Shown: positions 8,234 to 15,374 of the stretch, in pieces
Layout of the letters: each line of letters starts with the position of its first letter
Position numbering within the stretch: the first letter of the stretch is position 1
Origin: Desulfotomaculaceae bacterium
GTDB taxonomy: Bacteria > Bacillota > Desulfotomaculia > Desulfotomaculales > Pelotomaculaceae
DNA length: 45,388 bases
Direction: 5' to 3'
NCBI GenBank assembly: GCA_028709235.1
Contig: JAQVXL010000010.1
Location: 1 to 45,388, forward strand
Made by a program: the position numbers and the translations under genes
Notes under the pieces: generated by a model
Seen by the model: only the letters and a program-made list of their open reading frames with translations
Database searches by the model: none
Told to the model about the DNA's origin: nothing

Positions 8234-9484
8234 CTAGGCGGTTTCTTCTTTCTTCTTCTTGCGGTCAACGGCAATTGTGTGGGGAAGCTCTTTTTTCCTT
8301 ATGGTTTCGCCTGTCACCGTGCACTTGGCAATATCCTCACGGGACGGAATGTCATACATAACATCAAGCATGACTTCCTCCAGAATTGACCTTAAGCCCC
8401 TGGCGCCTGTATTGCGCTGCAGGGCCTCCTCAGCCACCGCGATCAAAGCGTCCCGGGAAAATTCAAGGGCAACACCGTCCAGTTCAAAAAGCTTCTCATA
8501 TTGTTTAATCAGAGCGTTTCTCGGTTCAACGAGAATGCGGATCAGGGCTTCCTCATCCAGGGCATCAAGGGTGACAATTATCGGCAACCTGCCGACAAAT
8601 TCTGGGATGAGGCCGTATTTGAGAAGATCCTCAGGCAGAATTTTACTCAATATTTCACCGATTTTCTGCTCTTTTCTGGCTTTGATATCCGCTCCGAAGC
8701 CCATTGCCTTTTTACCGATGCGGTTAAAGATAATCTTTTCAATTCCGTCGAAAGCGCCACCGCAAATAAACAGCACGTTCGTGGTGTCAAGCTGGATAAA
8801 TTCCTGGTGCGGGTGCTTGCGGCCGCCCTGGGGCGGTACGCTGGCCACAGTCCCTTCCAGGATTTTCAAAAGAGCCTGCTGGACACCTTCGCCTGAAACA
8901 TCTCTGGTTATAGACGGGTTCTCAGACTTGCGGGCTATTTTATCAATTTCATCAATGTATACTATGCCTTTTTCAGCCTTTTCCACATCGTAATCAGCGG
9001 CCTGAATCAGTTTGAGCAGGATGTTTTCCACATCCTCGCCTACATATCCCGCCTCGGTAAGAGAGGTAGCGTCTGCAATGGCAAAAGGAACGTTCAAAAG
9101 ACGCGCCAGCGTTTGTGCCAGAAGTGTTTTACCGCTGCCGGTGGGGCCAAGCATAACGATGTTGCTCTTCTGCAGTTCCACATCATCGATCTTGCCGCCG
9201 AGATTTATCCTTTTATAGTGGTTGTAAACGGCAACGGACAAGGATTTTTTAGCGCTTTCCTGGCCGATGACGTACTGATCCAGGATCTCTTTGATCTCCT
9301 TCGGCTTTGGAATATCGCTAACATCCAGGCACAAATCATCACTCAGTTCTTCTTCAATAATCTCGTTGCATAGTTCGATGCATTCATCACAGATATACAC
9401 GCCAGGGCCCGCGACCAGTTTCTTCACCTGATCCTGAAGCTTGCCACAGAAGGAACACTTTAACTGTCCTTTGTCGCTAAACAT
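8234..9484 (-). CDS. clpX: ATP-dependent Clp protease ATP-binding subunit ClpX
   Basis: ClpX is the hexameric AAA+ unfoldase that feeds substrates to ClpP. The 416-residue form starts at [15 protein letters not shown], preceded by AGAGGTGG at ideal spacing. An ATG at 9517 lies inside clpP and would add 11 non-conserved residues. It has a C4 zinc-binding domain (CSFC...CDEC with CIELC, residues ~10-35), Walker A GPTGSGKT near 115 and Walker [10 protein letters not shown]. The ClpP-docking loop has MGF in place of the common IGF, and the C-terminal sensor-2 motif is GARGLR. It lies 13 bases after clpP, in the tig-clpP-clpX operon. Confidence 0.97.
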   Translation of the reverse strand: MFSDKGQLKCSFCGKLQDQVKKLVAGPGVYICDECIELCNEIIEEELSDDLCLDVSDIPKPKEIKEILDQYVIGQESAKKSLSVAVYNHYKRINLGGKIDDVELQKSNIVMLGPTGSGKTLLAQTLARLLNVPFAIADATSLTEAGYVGEDVENILLKLIQAADYDVEKAEKGIVYIDEIDKIARKSENPSITRDVSGEGVQQALLKILEGTVASVPPQGGRKHPHQEFIQLDTTNVLFICGGAFDGIEKIIFNRIGKKAMGFGADIKARKEQKIGEILSKILPEDLLKYGLIPEFVGRLPIIVTLDALDEEALIRILVEPRNALIKQYEKLFELDGVALEFSRDALIAVAEEALQRNTGARGLRSILEEVMLDVMYDIPSREDIAKCTVTGETIRKKELPHTIAVDRKKKKEETA

Positions 9485-9497
9485 ATTTCCACCTCTT

Positions 9498-10088
9498 TTA
9501 CCTTTGCTTTTTGACATTATAGACCTCGTCTATGAGCCCATATTCTTTAGCTTCCTGAGCCGACATAAAATAGTCGCGCTCGGTGTCCAGGGCGATCTTA
9601 TCAAGAGGTTGGCCAGTATGCCTGGACAGTATATCGTTCAAAAATCCTCTCATGCGCAAAATTTCTTTGGCGTGAATCTCAATATCAGTGGCCTGACCCT
9701 GTACTCCTCCCATAGGCTGGTGAATCAAGATCCGGGAATAAGGCAGCGAATACCTTTTCCCTTTTGCCCCGGCGGCTAATAACAGCGAGGCCATGCTGGC
9801 TGCCTGACCGATACAGATAGTAGCAACCGGGGGACGAACATGCTGCATGGTGTCGTAAATGGCCATGCCGGCCGTTACTACTCCACCGGGGGAGTTAATA
9901 TAAAACTGTATGTCTTTTTCGGGGTCTTCCGCCTCCAGAAACAGCATCTGCGCGATAATTAAATTTGCTACGTTATCATCTACGGGCCCGCCGAGAAATA
10001 TAATGCGGTCTTTTAAAAGCCTGGAATAGATATCGTATGAGCGTTCACCGCGGTTGGTCTGTTCAACAACAAACGGTACGAGGGTCAT
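9498..10088 (-). CDS. clpP: ATP-dependent Clp protease proteolytic subunit
   Basis: ClpP is the 14-subunit serine protease barrel that pairs with ClpX. The 196 residues show the full triad at canonical positions: Ser98 in GQAASMAS, His123 in LIHQPMGG and Asp172 in TERDYFM. The protein begins directly with [10 protein letters not shown], so there is little propeptide. An AAGGAGAT-like SD precedes the ATG. It lies between tig and clpX, the classical order for co-expression. Confidence 0.98.
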   Translation of the reverse strand: MTLVPFVVEQTNRGERSYDIYSRLLKDRIIFLGGPVDDNVANLIIAQMLFLEAEDPEKDIQFYINSPGGVVTAGMAIYDTMQHVRPPVATICIGQAASMASLLLAAGAKGKRYSLPYSRILIHQPMGGVQGQATDIEIHAKEILRMRGFLNDILSRHTGQPLDKIALDTERDYFMSAQEAKEYGLIDEVYNVKKQR

Positions 10089-10135
10089 TATTAAATCTCC
10101 TTATTAAAAATATTTTTCAAGCGACTTTCTTAATA

Positions 10136-11500
10136 CTATTCCGTTTCAGGTTCGTTGGTGTCCTTATTTTCAGGTTCTGCAGGCTCAGCGCTGACGGGTT
10201 CAGTGGCGCTTTCGATAAATTTTGCGTTATCTGCCAAAAACTCCAGAGTTTTTTCTCTGACAACCAGATCTGTAAGGTAATTTGACTGGTTATTACTATC
10301 TAATAACTTCTGGATCTCTTCCTCGCCGGCGTTGTAATAACCTGCTATTTTGGTCGCCTCTGCTTTAATTTCCTCATCAGTGGCTTTGATATCTTCAACT
10401 TTGGCTATGGCCTCCATAACCAGGTTCATTTTTGCCGACCAGATGGCGTCCGGATGCATTTTTTCTCTCAATTCTTCCATAGTAGTATTGGCATACATCA
10501 GGTAATTCTCCATCGTCGCCCCCTGGCTTCTGATGCGGCTCTCCAGGTTGCGGATCATGTCATCCAGCTGGCTTTGCACCATCGGCTCGGGCATTTCCAG
10601 CTCAATACTGTCAACAATTTTACTGACGACTTCCTGCCTGATTTGGAATTTTGCCCTGTCCTGGGCAGCCTCTTCTAATTTATTCCTCATGTCAGTTCTT
10701 AATTCCTCTAGAGTGTCGAACTCACTGACGTCTTTGGCAAACTCATCATCCAAGTCAGACAGTTCCTTGCGCCTGATCGCCTTTACAGTTACTGTAAACA
10801 CAGCTTCTTTCCCGGCCAGATCCTCTGCACGGTAATCTTCTGGAAAGGTTGCCTTAACGTCTGTTGTCTCCCCGACCAAAACATCGATTAATTGTTCTTC
10901 AAATCCTGCAATAAAAGAACCGGACCCTATTTCCAGGGGGAATTCATTGCCATCCCCGCCTTTAAAGGGTTCCCCGTCGATCTTGCCAACAAAGTCGATA
11001 ACGGCGGTATCTCCCTTTTTGACTACTCCCTCTTCCATAGTTACGATTTTGGCATGCTTTTGCCGCAGGCTATCCATCGTTTTGTCAATTTCTTCCTCAG
11101 GTACATCGGCTGACGGTCTTACTACTTCGATTTCCTTATATTGGCCCAGAACCACTTCCGGCTTTACCAGGACCGTTGCTTTGAATAGTGCCGGCTTGCC
11201 TTCCTCGGCCTGCACAATATCCATCTGAGGTTGATCGACCGGTTCAATGCCTGTTTCCACAACAGCCTTGTAATAGGCTTCCGGCAATACTATTTCAATG
11301 GCTTCTTCCACAATAATTTCTTTACCGACATAACGCTCAAATACTTGTTTTGGTGTTTTGCCCTTTCGAAAGCCCGGGACATTGTACCTTTGCACCAGTC
11401 TACGGTATGCTTTGTCTATGGCTTGGTCAAACTGTTCGGCCTCCAACTCAATTTCCAATTGAACAGTGTTTTTTTCAATCCTTTCTGCGTTTGCTTTCAA
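10136..11500 (-). CDS. tig: Trigger factor, ribosome-associated chaperone
   Basis: Trigger factor binds nascent chains at the ribosome exit tunnel and is a peptidyl-prolyl isomerase. The 454 residues contain the N-terminal ribosome-docking motif GFRKGK at 43-48, an FKBP-like domain at about 160-245 (GDTAVIDFVGKIDGE, then FIAGFEEQL), and a long helical C-terminal chaperone region ending in an acidic tail. The start codon is TTG with AAGGGGGAG upstream. It is the first gene of tig-clpP-clpX, so folding and degradation are encoded together. Confidence 0.97.
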   Translation of the reverse strand: MKANAERIEKNTVQLEIELEAEQFDQAIDKAYRRLVQRYNVPGFRKGKTPKQVFERYVGKEIIVEEAIEIVLPEAYYKAVVETGIEPVDQPQMDIVQAEEGKPALFKATVLVKPEVVLGQYKEIEVVRPSADVPEEEIDKTMDSLRQKHAKIVTMEEGVVKKGDTAVIDFVGKIDGEPFKGGDGNEFPLEIGSGSFIAGFEEQLIDVLVGETTDVKATFPEDYRAEDLAGKEAVFTVTVKAIRRKELSDLDDEFAKDVSEFDTLEELRTDMRNKLEEAAQDRAKFQIRQEVVSKIVDSIELEMPEPMVQSQLDDMIRNLESRIRSQGATMENYLMYANTTMEELREKMHPDAIWSAKMNLVMEAIAKVEDIKATDEEIKAEATKIAGYYNAGEEEIQKLLDSNNQSNYLTDLVVREKTLEFLADNAKFIESATEPVSAEPAEPENKDTNEPETE

Positions 11501-11619
11501 CTATGCTCCCCCTTAAATTGTGTCATTATATAAGGTATTTATTAATAAAAAGGAGAACCTGACTCCATATTAGCAATAAACACCAAATTACAGTATTAAT
11601 ATTGTAACCAATTTTATAA

Positions 11620-11661
11620 TTTTATTCTAGAGGGAAGGGATATATTTCCTCTAGAATAAAA
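11620..11661. repeat. Long perfect inverted repeat in the tig/tRNA spacer
   Basis: TTTTATTCTAGAGG (11620-11633) and its exact complement CCTCTAGAATAAAA (11648-11661) enclose a 14-nt loop. Further GGAA/TTCC pairing is possible with one bulge. With A/T tracts on both sides it looks like a bidirectional terminator, yet the flanking genes are divergent and need none here. It may stop stray transcription or belong to an unannotated RNA. Confidence 0.6.
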
Positions 11662-11924
11662 ACTGAAACATCATGACTTAAAAGCCCTGGCTCCCAAGAC
11701 TTGATTTTTTACAAGGGGGCTCAATAGTTTTGGGCTTCAACACTTTCCCTGGTTGCTGTTTAAAGATTACTTTTAAAAGGTATTATTAAATTATATCTGT
11801 AAGGGTATTAATTATCAATAAAAAAATAAAAATTATACCCCTGAACTATAAGATTCCAGTCGTTCTATCCCACCATTCTATAATACAATCCCTGATTGAC
11901 AGTATTTAAGTGTGCGCATTTTTC

Positions 11925-11953
11925 TTGACAACATTCTGATAATTTGCTAAAGT
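11925..11953 (+). promoter_or_regulatory. Likely promoter of the tRNA cluster
   Basis: TTGACA (11925-11930) is followed after 17 bp by TAAAGT (11948-11953). The predicted start near 11960 lies about 43 bases before the first tRNA. The -35 is perfect; the -10 matches at four of six positions. Confidence 0.6.
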
Positions 11954-12002
11954 ATTTTGTGCGGGTAATGGAGATGTTATTACCGCATGAACTTCGCATC
12001 GT

Positions 12003-12080
12003 GGTGGGTGTAGCTCAGGAGGCTAGAGCACCAGATTGTGGCTCTGGGGGTCGTGGGTTCAAGTCCCATCATCCACCCCA
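12003..12080 (+). tRNA. tRNA-His (GTG anticodon)
   Basis: The acceptor stem GTGGGTG/CATCCAC pairs fully (one G-U). The anticodon loop reads TTGTGGC with GTG. The T-arm is GTGGGTTCAAGTCCCAT. The histidine identity pair is visible: an extra G at -1 (12003) faces C73, and CCA is encoded. Confidence 0.95.
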
Positions 12081-12092
12081 TAAAAAAATATT

Positions 12093-12168
12093 TGGGGCGT
12101 AGCCAAGCGGTAAGGCACCGGTCTTTGGAACCGGCATTTCGTTGGTTCGAATCCAGCCGCCCCAGCCA
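12093..12168 (+). tRNA. tRNA-Gln (TTG anticodon)
   Basis: The acceptor TGGGGCG pairs with CGCCCCA, the anticodon loop is CTTTGGA (TTG), the T-arm has GGTTCGAATCC, the discriminator is G, and CCA is encoded. It is 12 bases after tRNA-His, in the same transcript. Confidence 0.95.
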
Positions 12169-12173
12169 GTTTT

Positions 12174-12210
12174 CGAAGTTCGAGGTTTGCAGTTCGAAAT
12201 TCGAACTTCG
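12174..12210. repeat. TTCGAA-rich inverted repeat in the tRNA spacer
   Basis: CGAAGTTCGA (12174-12183) is an exact inverted copy of TCGAACTTCG (12201-12210), with further GTTCGAAATTC repeats between. It lies between tRNA-Gln and tRNA-Lys and may mark a processing hairpin or a small repeat insertion. Confidence 0.5.
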
Positions 12211-12216
12211 GGTTAT

Positions 12217-12292
12217 GGGCCATTAGCTCAGTCGGTAGAGCACCTGACTTTTAATCAGGGTGTCGCTGGTTCGAGTCCAGCATGGCTCACCA
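12217..12292 (+). tRNA. tRNA-Lys (TTT anticodon)
   Basis: The acceptor GGGCCAT pairs with ATGGCTC (one G-U). The D-arm is TAGCTCAGTCGGTAGAGC, the anticodon loop is CTTTTAA (TTT), the T-arm has GGTTCGAGTCC, the discriminator is A, and CCA is encoded. Confidence 0.96.
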
Positions 12293-12334
12293 AAATGAGG
12301 TTGGGGCTTGTTAAGTTCCAACCTATTTTAAAAA

Positions 12335-12420
12335 GCGGGCGTGGCGGAACGGCAGACGCGCTGGACTTAGGATCCAGTGGGGTAATTCCCGTGAAGGTTC
12401 AAGTCCTTTCGCCCGCACCA
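12335..12420 (+). tRNA. tRNA-Leu (TAG anticodon)
   Basis: This class II tRNA has a long variable arm (GGGGTAATTCCCGT). The acceptor GCGGGCG pairs with CGCCCGC. The anticodon loop is CTTAGGA (TAG), the T-arm has GGTTCAAGTCC, the discriminator is A, and CCA is encoded. It is the last tRNA of the cluster. Confidence 0.95.
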
Positions 12421-12431
12421 GTGATAGCAAG

Positions 12432-12462
12432 GGGATTCGGTTATTGCCTGAATCTCTTTTTT
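12432..12462 (+). terminator. Terminator of the tRNA cluster
   Basis: A GGGATTC/GAATCTC stem with a loop of about 11 nt is followed by six T residues, directly after tRNA-Leu. Confidence 0.65.
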
Positions 12463-12499
12463 ATTGTCAAATTTAATTTTTGATGGCCTGTCATGTTTT

Positions 12500-13153
12500 T
12501 CATGATTCAGAGAAGCTCGATATTTTTATATCCATGTCCTTGATTTTAACTTCAAGATCCTTCCTCAGCTGTATTGTTTTTACTAATTTCTCTCCAGCCT
12601 TTCCGGAACGCCGCAGCACATCATTATCGTTTAAAGCTTCACCTGCTTTGAAAAGGTTAAACACTTTAACTTGATCTATTACCCTGTAGCCGAGGGCTTG
12701 GAGCGATAGGCACATTGCCTCAGAGGCAAACCCCATGTCTTTTTCATCTTGCTGCTCGCAAACTGCTATTACGGCAGCATACTTGCCCCCTCGGGCCTCA
12801 TTAATACTCGACCAGCAGGAACGGTCCTCTTCAGCAAACACTTCAAAACAATAACACCTGTCGATGAAGGCTTTCATATCAGCGGATATATTGTAAAAAT
12901 AAGTAGGCGAGCCCAGGATGATACCGTCCGACTCTAAAAGAAGGGGATATATTTTTTGCATGTCATCATCTATAACACACCTGTAAGTATCTTTGCACCC
13001 TTCACAACCCAGGCAACCCTTTATGGCATAATCACCAAGAAAAATTAATTCTGTTTTTGCGCCTTCTTTTTGGGCCCCTTGAAGGGCCTCTTGTACGAGA
13101 ATGGAAGTATTACCTTTTTTTCTTTTGCTGCCGCTAATGCCTAAAATCTTCAC
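12500..13153 (-). CDS. Flavodoxin-fold iron-sulfur flavoprotein-like NAD(P)H oxidoreductase
   Basis: The 217-residue protein starts at GTG (13153), six bases after GGAGG. The longer frame adds 19 residues outside the fold. It opens with KILGISGSKRKKGNTSILV, the FMN-phosphate loop of the NADPH-dependent FMN reductase fold. A compact cysteine cluster, CLGCEGCKDTYRC (residues ~46-58), matches the [4Fe-4S] motif of archaeal/clostridial iron-sulfur flavoproteins. GSPTYFYNISADMKAFIDR is the second FMN contact. Such proteins pass electrons or reduce O2/peroxide in anaerobes; the substrate here is unknown. It is monocistronic, between the tRNA cluster and a small unknown gene. Confidence 0.85.
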   Translation of the reverse strand: MKILGISGSKRKKGNTSILVQEALQGAQKEGAKTELIFLGDYAIKGCLGCEGCKDTYRCVIDDDMQKIYPLLLESDGIILGSPTYFYNISADMKAFIDRCYCFEVFAEEDRSCWSSINEARGGKYAAVIAVCEQQDEKDMGFASEAMCLSLQALGYRVIDQVKVFNLFKAGEALNDNDVLRRSGKAGEKLVKTIQLRKDLEVKIKDMDIKISSFSES

Positions 13154-13565
13154 AAAAAGCCTCCGGTTTTGCAGGGCAGTTACTCCCGGCAGTTTATATA
13201 TGCGCGTCAACCGCTCTGGGATATGTAAAACACCTGCTTGCTATCAGCAATTTTTTATTCCATAATAGAAGTTCGTTTTACTTATGTCAAGCAAGCGTGC
13301 CTGTTCATGGCAATAAATATGTCTCTTTTGTAGATCTGTAAAATCGAGGCTAAACTTAATCCAGGAAATTTACCCGGCCAGCATAAATGATCAGGATCTT
13401 ATTGATCTGCTCAAAGGCCTTTTTTGTTAATAAAAAACCCACGGACGCGTTGTTCCGTGGATAAGAACTCAAACTATGTGTATCACGGGCTTGCGAATAA
13501 TTCTTTAATTTTCAGGCAGAGACTGGCACAAGAAAGCACCGGCTTTTAAGTATTAATTCTCCCCA
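13154..13565. other. Spacer with one terminator, otherwise no gene seen
   Basis: About 410 bases are without a supported gene. The only clear element is the minus-strand terminator at 13433-13460. AT-rich segments near 13250-13330 may hold the flavoprotein gene's promoter, but no consensus pair could be assigned. Confidence 0.45.
13433..13460 (-). terminator. Terminator of the 65-residue gene
   Basis: On the minus strand CCACGGA-loop-TCCGTGG is followed by TTTTTT. It lies about 105 bases after the stop codon at 13566. Confidence 0.75.
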
Positions 13566-13763
13566 TCATTTGAAGCTGCTCTGGATCTCTTCAAACCAGA
13601 ATTCCTTATCAGGCTCATAATCCGGACATCTTATTGTCCCGCAATCCAGTCCCAATCCACAGATTAAATCACCCGGCAGCCCATCAATAGAGCCAATCAG
13701 CTTAATACATGGAATATTATTCTGCACGCAGGATCTTAATTCTTTTTTGTTTTTAATAAACAA
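13566..13763 (-). CDS. Small cysteine-containing protein of unknown function
   Basis: This 65-residue protein was not recognised. Its start is TTG with AGAGGGGTG at good spacing. It has five cysteines, including C-GLGLDCGTIRC toward the C-terminal third, and ends with an acidic, aromatic tail (DKEFWFEEIQSSFK). The clustered Cys residues could bind metal. A proper terminator follows at 13433-13460, which supports an expressed single-gene unit. There is no signal peptide or membrane segment. Confidence 0.6.
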   Translation of the reverse strand: MFIKNKKELRSCVQNNIPCIKLIGSIDGLPGDLICGLGLDCGTIRCPDYEPDKEFWFEEIQSSFK

Positions 13764-13956
13764 AGCGCACCCCTCTCTCCTGTATATGCTTCCTCCCCTG
13801 CCCTCCTTAATATATCACCTTTGAACCAATTATTTAAGCACTTTTTATAAAATTAGAGTATCAGAGCAAAGCAGAAATATTGCATAATACATATAAAGAA
13901 TGGCACGCATCATTTATAAGTCTATATTTAACAAGACCGGAGGCAGGTCATAGCTA

Positions 13957-14358
13957 ATGTTTGTGGAAGAGGTGAAAGAGATTAATATAACTTCGGTAAG
14001 CGACTTCGGCGAGACATTGCAATTACTGGCTCAAAAAATAGCGCAGAGACTGAACGGCATGTTTGACTTGACAGGAAAGGGGGCTAATGATCTGGGAGCA
14101 AAAAAAGACGGGCTCATAAAAATGCTTGAAGGAAAAAATGAAATCAAAGTTTGTATTTATATCGAGGACGGTGTTGAAGCAGGAGAACGCATCCCCTCCA
14201 AAGCTGCTATAAAGCTAAAAGACGACCTGCTCATTCTAAACGATATGATACCAATTCCAATTGACGATAGATATATAGCCGACCTGGGTGATAATAATGC
14301 GGAAATAATATTCATAGATCCGGATAACCAGATCGTCCACATAAAAATATACATTTAA
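13957..14358 (+). CDS. Hypothetical protein, 133 residues
   Basis: Not recognised. It is a soluble, acidic protein with an N-terminal amphipathic helix (SVSDFGETLQLLAQKIAQRLN) and a C-terminal half of alternating hydrophobic strands (KLKDDLLILNDMIPIPIDDRY, AEIIFIDPDNQIVHIKIYI). There are no cysteine clusters or catalytic motifs. The ATG follows GGAGG and AGGT sites. It is 20 bases before the next gene, so the two are probably co-transcribed. Confidence 0.6.
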   Translation: MFVEEVKEINITSVSDFGETLQLLAQKIAQRLNGMFDLTGKGANDLGAKKDGLIKMLEGKNEIKVCIYIEDGVEAGERIPSKAAIKLKDDLLILNDMIPIPIDDRYIADLGDNNAEIIFIDPDNQIVHIKIYI

Positions 14359-14378
14359 AGAAAGGAACGGGGATATTT

Positions 14379-14753
14379 TTGGCGGTAAAAGTGACCTGGG
14401 CCAGAGCTCCTGCCTGTATGGACCAGGAGACCGCCTGCAAAACCAGGGTGCGTGTGACCGTGGCCAACACAGGAAAAACAACTGTTAAAATCACTGAACT
14501 GGGTATTCGTTACCCCAGGAGAAACCGGATCAAATTTGCCACACTGGAGCAACTGGGAATGGTCCTGGAGCCCTCGGCTGAAGCCAGCGCTTACTTTGAT
14601 ATCCATCAAATAAAGGGCTTGCCCCGGTATGATATTATTTTCGCAAAAGACGGCAGGGGTAAAAAATATTACCCTGATTTAAGCCTTGCGGAAGGGATTG
14701 GCCGGTTTTTATGGTGGCAATTCGGCTCTTGTCCCATCACAGAAAAAAAGTGA
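14379..14753 (+). CDS. Hypothetical protein with a predicted beta-sandwich, 124 residues
   Basis: Not recognised. The start is TTG after GGGGAT. The sequence reads as beta strands (VKVTWARAPA, TRVRVTVANTGKTTVKITELGIRYP) reminiscent of Ig-like or CARDB-type folds, where NTG turns are common. It lacks a signal peptide, so it should be cytosolic. The C terminus has a Trp-Trp pair (GRFLWWQFGSCP). It is likely the second gene of a two-gene operon with 13957-14358. Function unknown. Confidence 0.55.
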   Translation: MAVKVTWARAPACMDQETACKTRVRVTVANTGKTTVKITELGIRYPRRNRIKFATLEQLGMVLEPSAEASAYFDIHQIKGLPRYDIIFAKDGRGKKYYPDLSLAEGIGRFLWWQFGSCPITEKK

Positions 14754-14786
14754 AAAAGACCCTGCTCTATGGGCAAAGGCCTTTTT
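14753..14786. terminator. Probable bidirectional terminator
   Basis: AAAAAG-A-CCC and GGG/GGCCTTTTT pair imperfectly around a short loop, with A and T tracts on either side. It separates the plus-strand pair ending at 14753 from the converging small gene at 14797. Confidence 0.45.
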
Positions 14787-14796
14787 GATGGCATCC

Positions 14797-14937
14797 CTAA
14801 ACTTCAGGATCCGCACCTGGACCGGCGGCTTGATGCTCCCCATCATCCCCATACAGCCACTCGGGCGGGTAATACCCCACTTCAAAGCCCGGCAGCGGCC
14901 TGGGGCGCGCCTTTTTAACAGTAGTGTTTTCCCCCAT
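14797..14937 (-). CDS. 46-residue small protein, proline- and glycine-rich, unknown
   Basis: The minus strand has ATG at 14937 preceded by TTGAGGTGATC, a strong SD at ideal spacing, and a TAG stop at 14797. The product opens MGENTTVKKARPRPLPGFEV, continues GYYPPEWLYGDD and ends in a Gly/Ala/Pro-rich acidic tail. It is basic at the front, acidic at the back, and without membrane segments. The frame has sensible codons and is flanked by a plausible terminator. I do not recognise it. It is below usual length cut-offs and easy to miss. Confidence 0.5.
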   Translation of the reverse strand: MGENTTVKKARPRPLPGFEVGYYPPEWLYGDDGEHQAAGPGADPEV

Positions 14938-15083
14938 TATGATCACCTCAAGGCTATTATCATCATTTAAGAATAGAATTAAACCTGCCGGGAAATGTAT
15001 TTATAAAAAATTTATAAAGAAATTATGTGCTGTTTAAGATATTATTAATTAAGAAGAAGCTTTACTTGGGAGGTTGACTATTA

Positions 15084-15308
15084 TTGGCTATTATGGATAT
15101 AACAACAGTGGTGCAGTATTTTCAGGGTAACCCCTGGCTGCTGGCAGCAGTAATAACCTGGGGCGTCCTGTGGAAGGGCATAGCCCTTTGGTACGCGGCG
15201 CGCAACAGCCAGCTGGCCTGGTATATAATTCTGGTTATAGTTAACACGCTGGGAATACTTGAAATTATCTACTTATTGTTTTTCCGGAGAAGAAGGCCCT
15301 GGTTCTAA
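15084..15308 (+). CDS. DUF5652-like small membrane protein
   Basis: The protein has 74 residues with two membrane helices (about 17-38 and 44-66) joined by ARNSQLAWYI, and a basic tail (FFRRRRPWF). The pattern WKGIALWYAARN...WYIILVIVNTLGILEIIYL matches the DUF5652 family, whose function is unknown. The TTG start is preferred because GGGAGGTTGAC lies ten bases upstream; an ATG three codons later is the alternative. A strong terminator follows directly. Confidence 0.7.
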   Translation: MAIMDITTVVQYFQGNPWLLAAVITWGVLWKGIALWYAARNSQLAWYIILVIVNTLGILEIIYLLFFRRRRPWF

Positions 15309-15321
15309 AAACCGGCGAAAA

Positions 15322-15356
15322 ACAACCCCCGTCACTAATGACGGGGTTGTGTTTTT
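15322..15356. terminator. Terminator after the DUF5652-like gene
   Basis: ACAACCCCCGTCA-CTAA-TGACGGGGTTGT forms a 12-bp stem with one bulge, followed by GTTTTTG. It lies between two converging genes and may act in both directions. Confidence 0.85.
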
Positions 15357-15374
15357 GTCGAATTCATGTTGCAT

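Larger units (their letters stand above)
11501..12002. other. Divergent spacer between tig and the tRNA cluster
   Basis: About 500 bases of AT-rich DNA contain no convincing gene. A TATAAT-like -10 on the minus strand (11525-11530) may serve tig, but no good -35 was found. The stretch also holds the long inverted repeat at 11620-11661 and the tRNA promoter at 11925-11953. Confidence 0.5.

Noticed and set aside
8259-8993. A 244-codon plus-strand frame opposite clpX
   Set aside because: It is Ser/Arg-rich with no family resemblance. It is a shadow of the ClpX coding sequence.
11525-11530. TATAAT on the minus strand as the tig promoter
   Set aside because: No acceptable -35 lies 16-18 bp upstream, and the implied leader is very short. 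It was left only as a weak possibility.
12038-12483. Open frames crossing the tRNA genes
   Set aside because: They read through four well-formed tRNAs and their spacers, so they cannot be protein genes.
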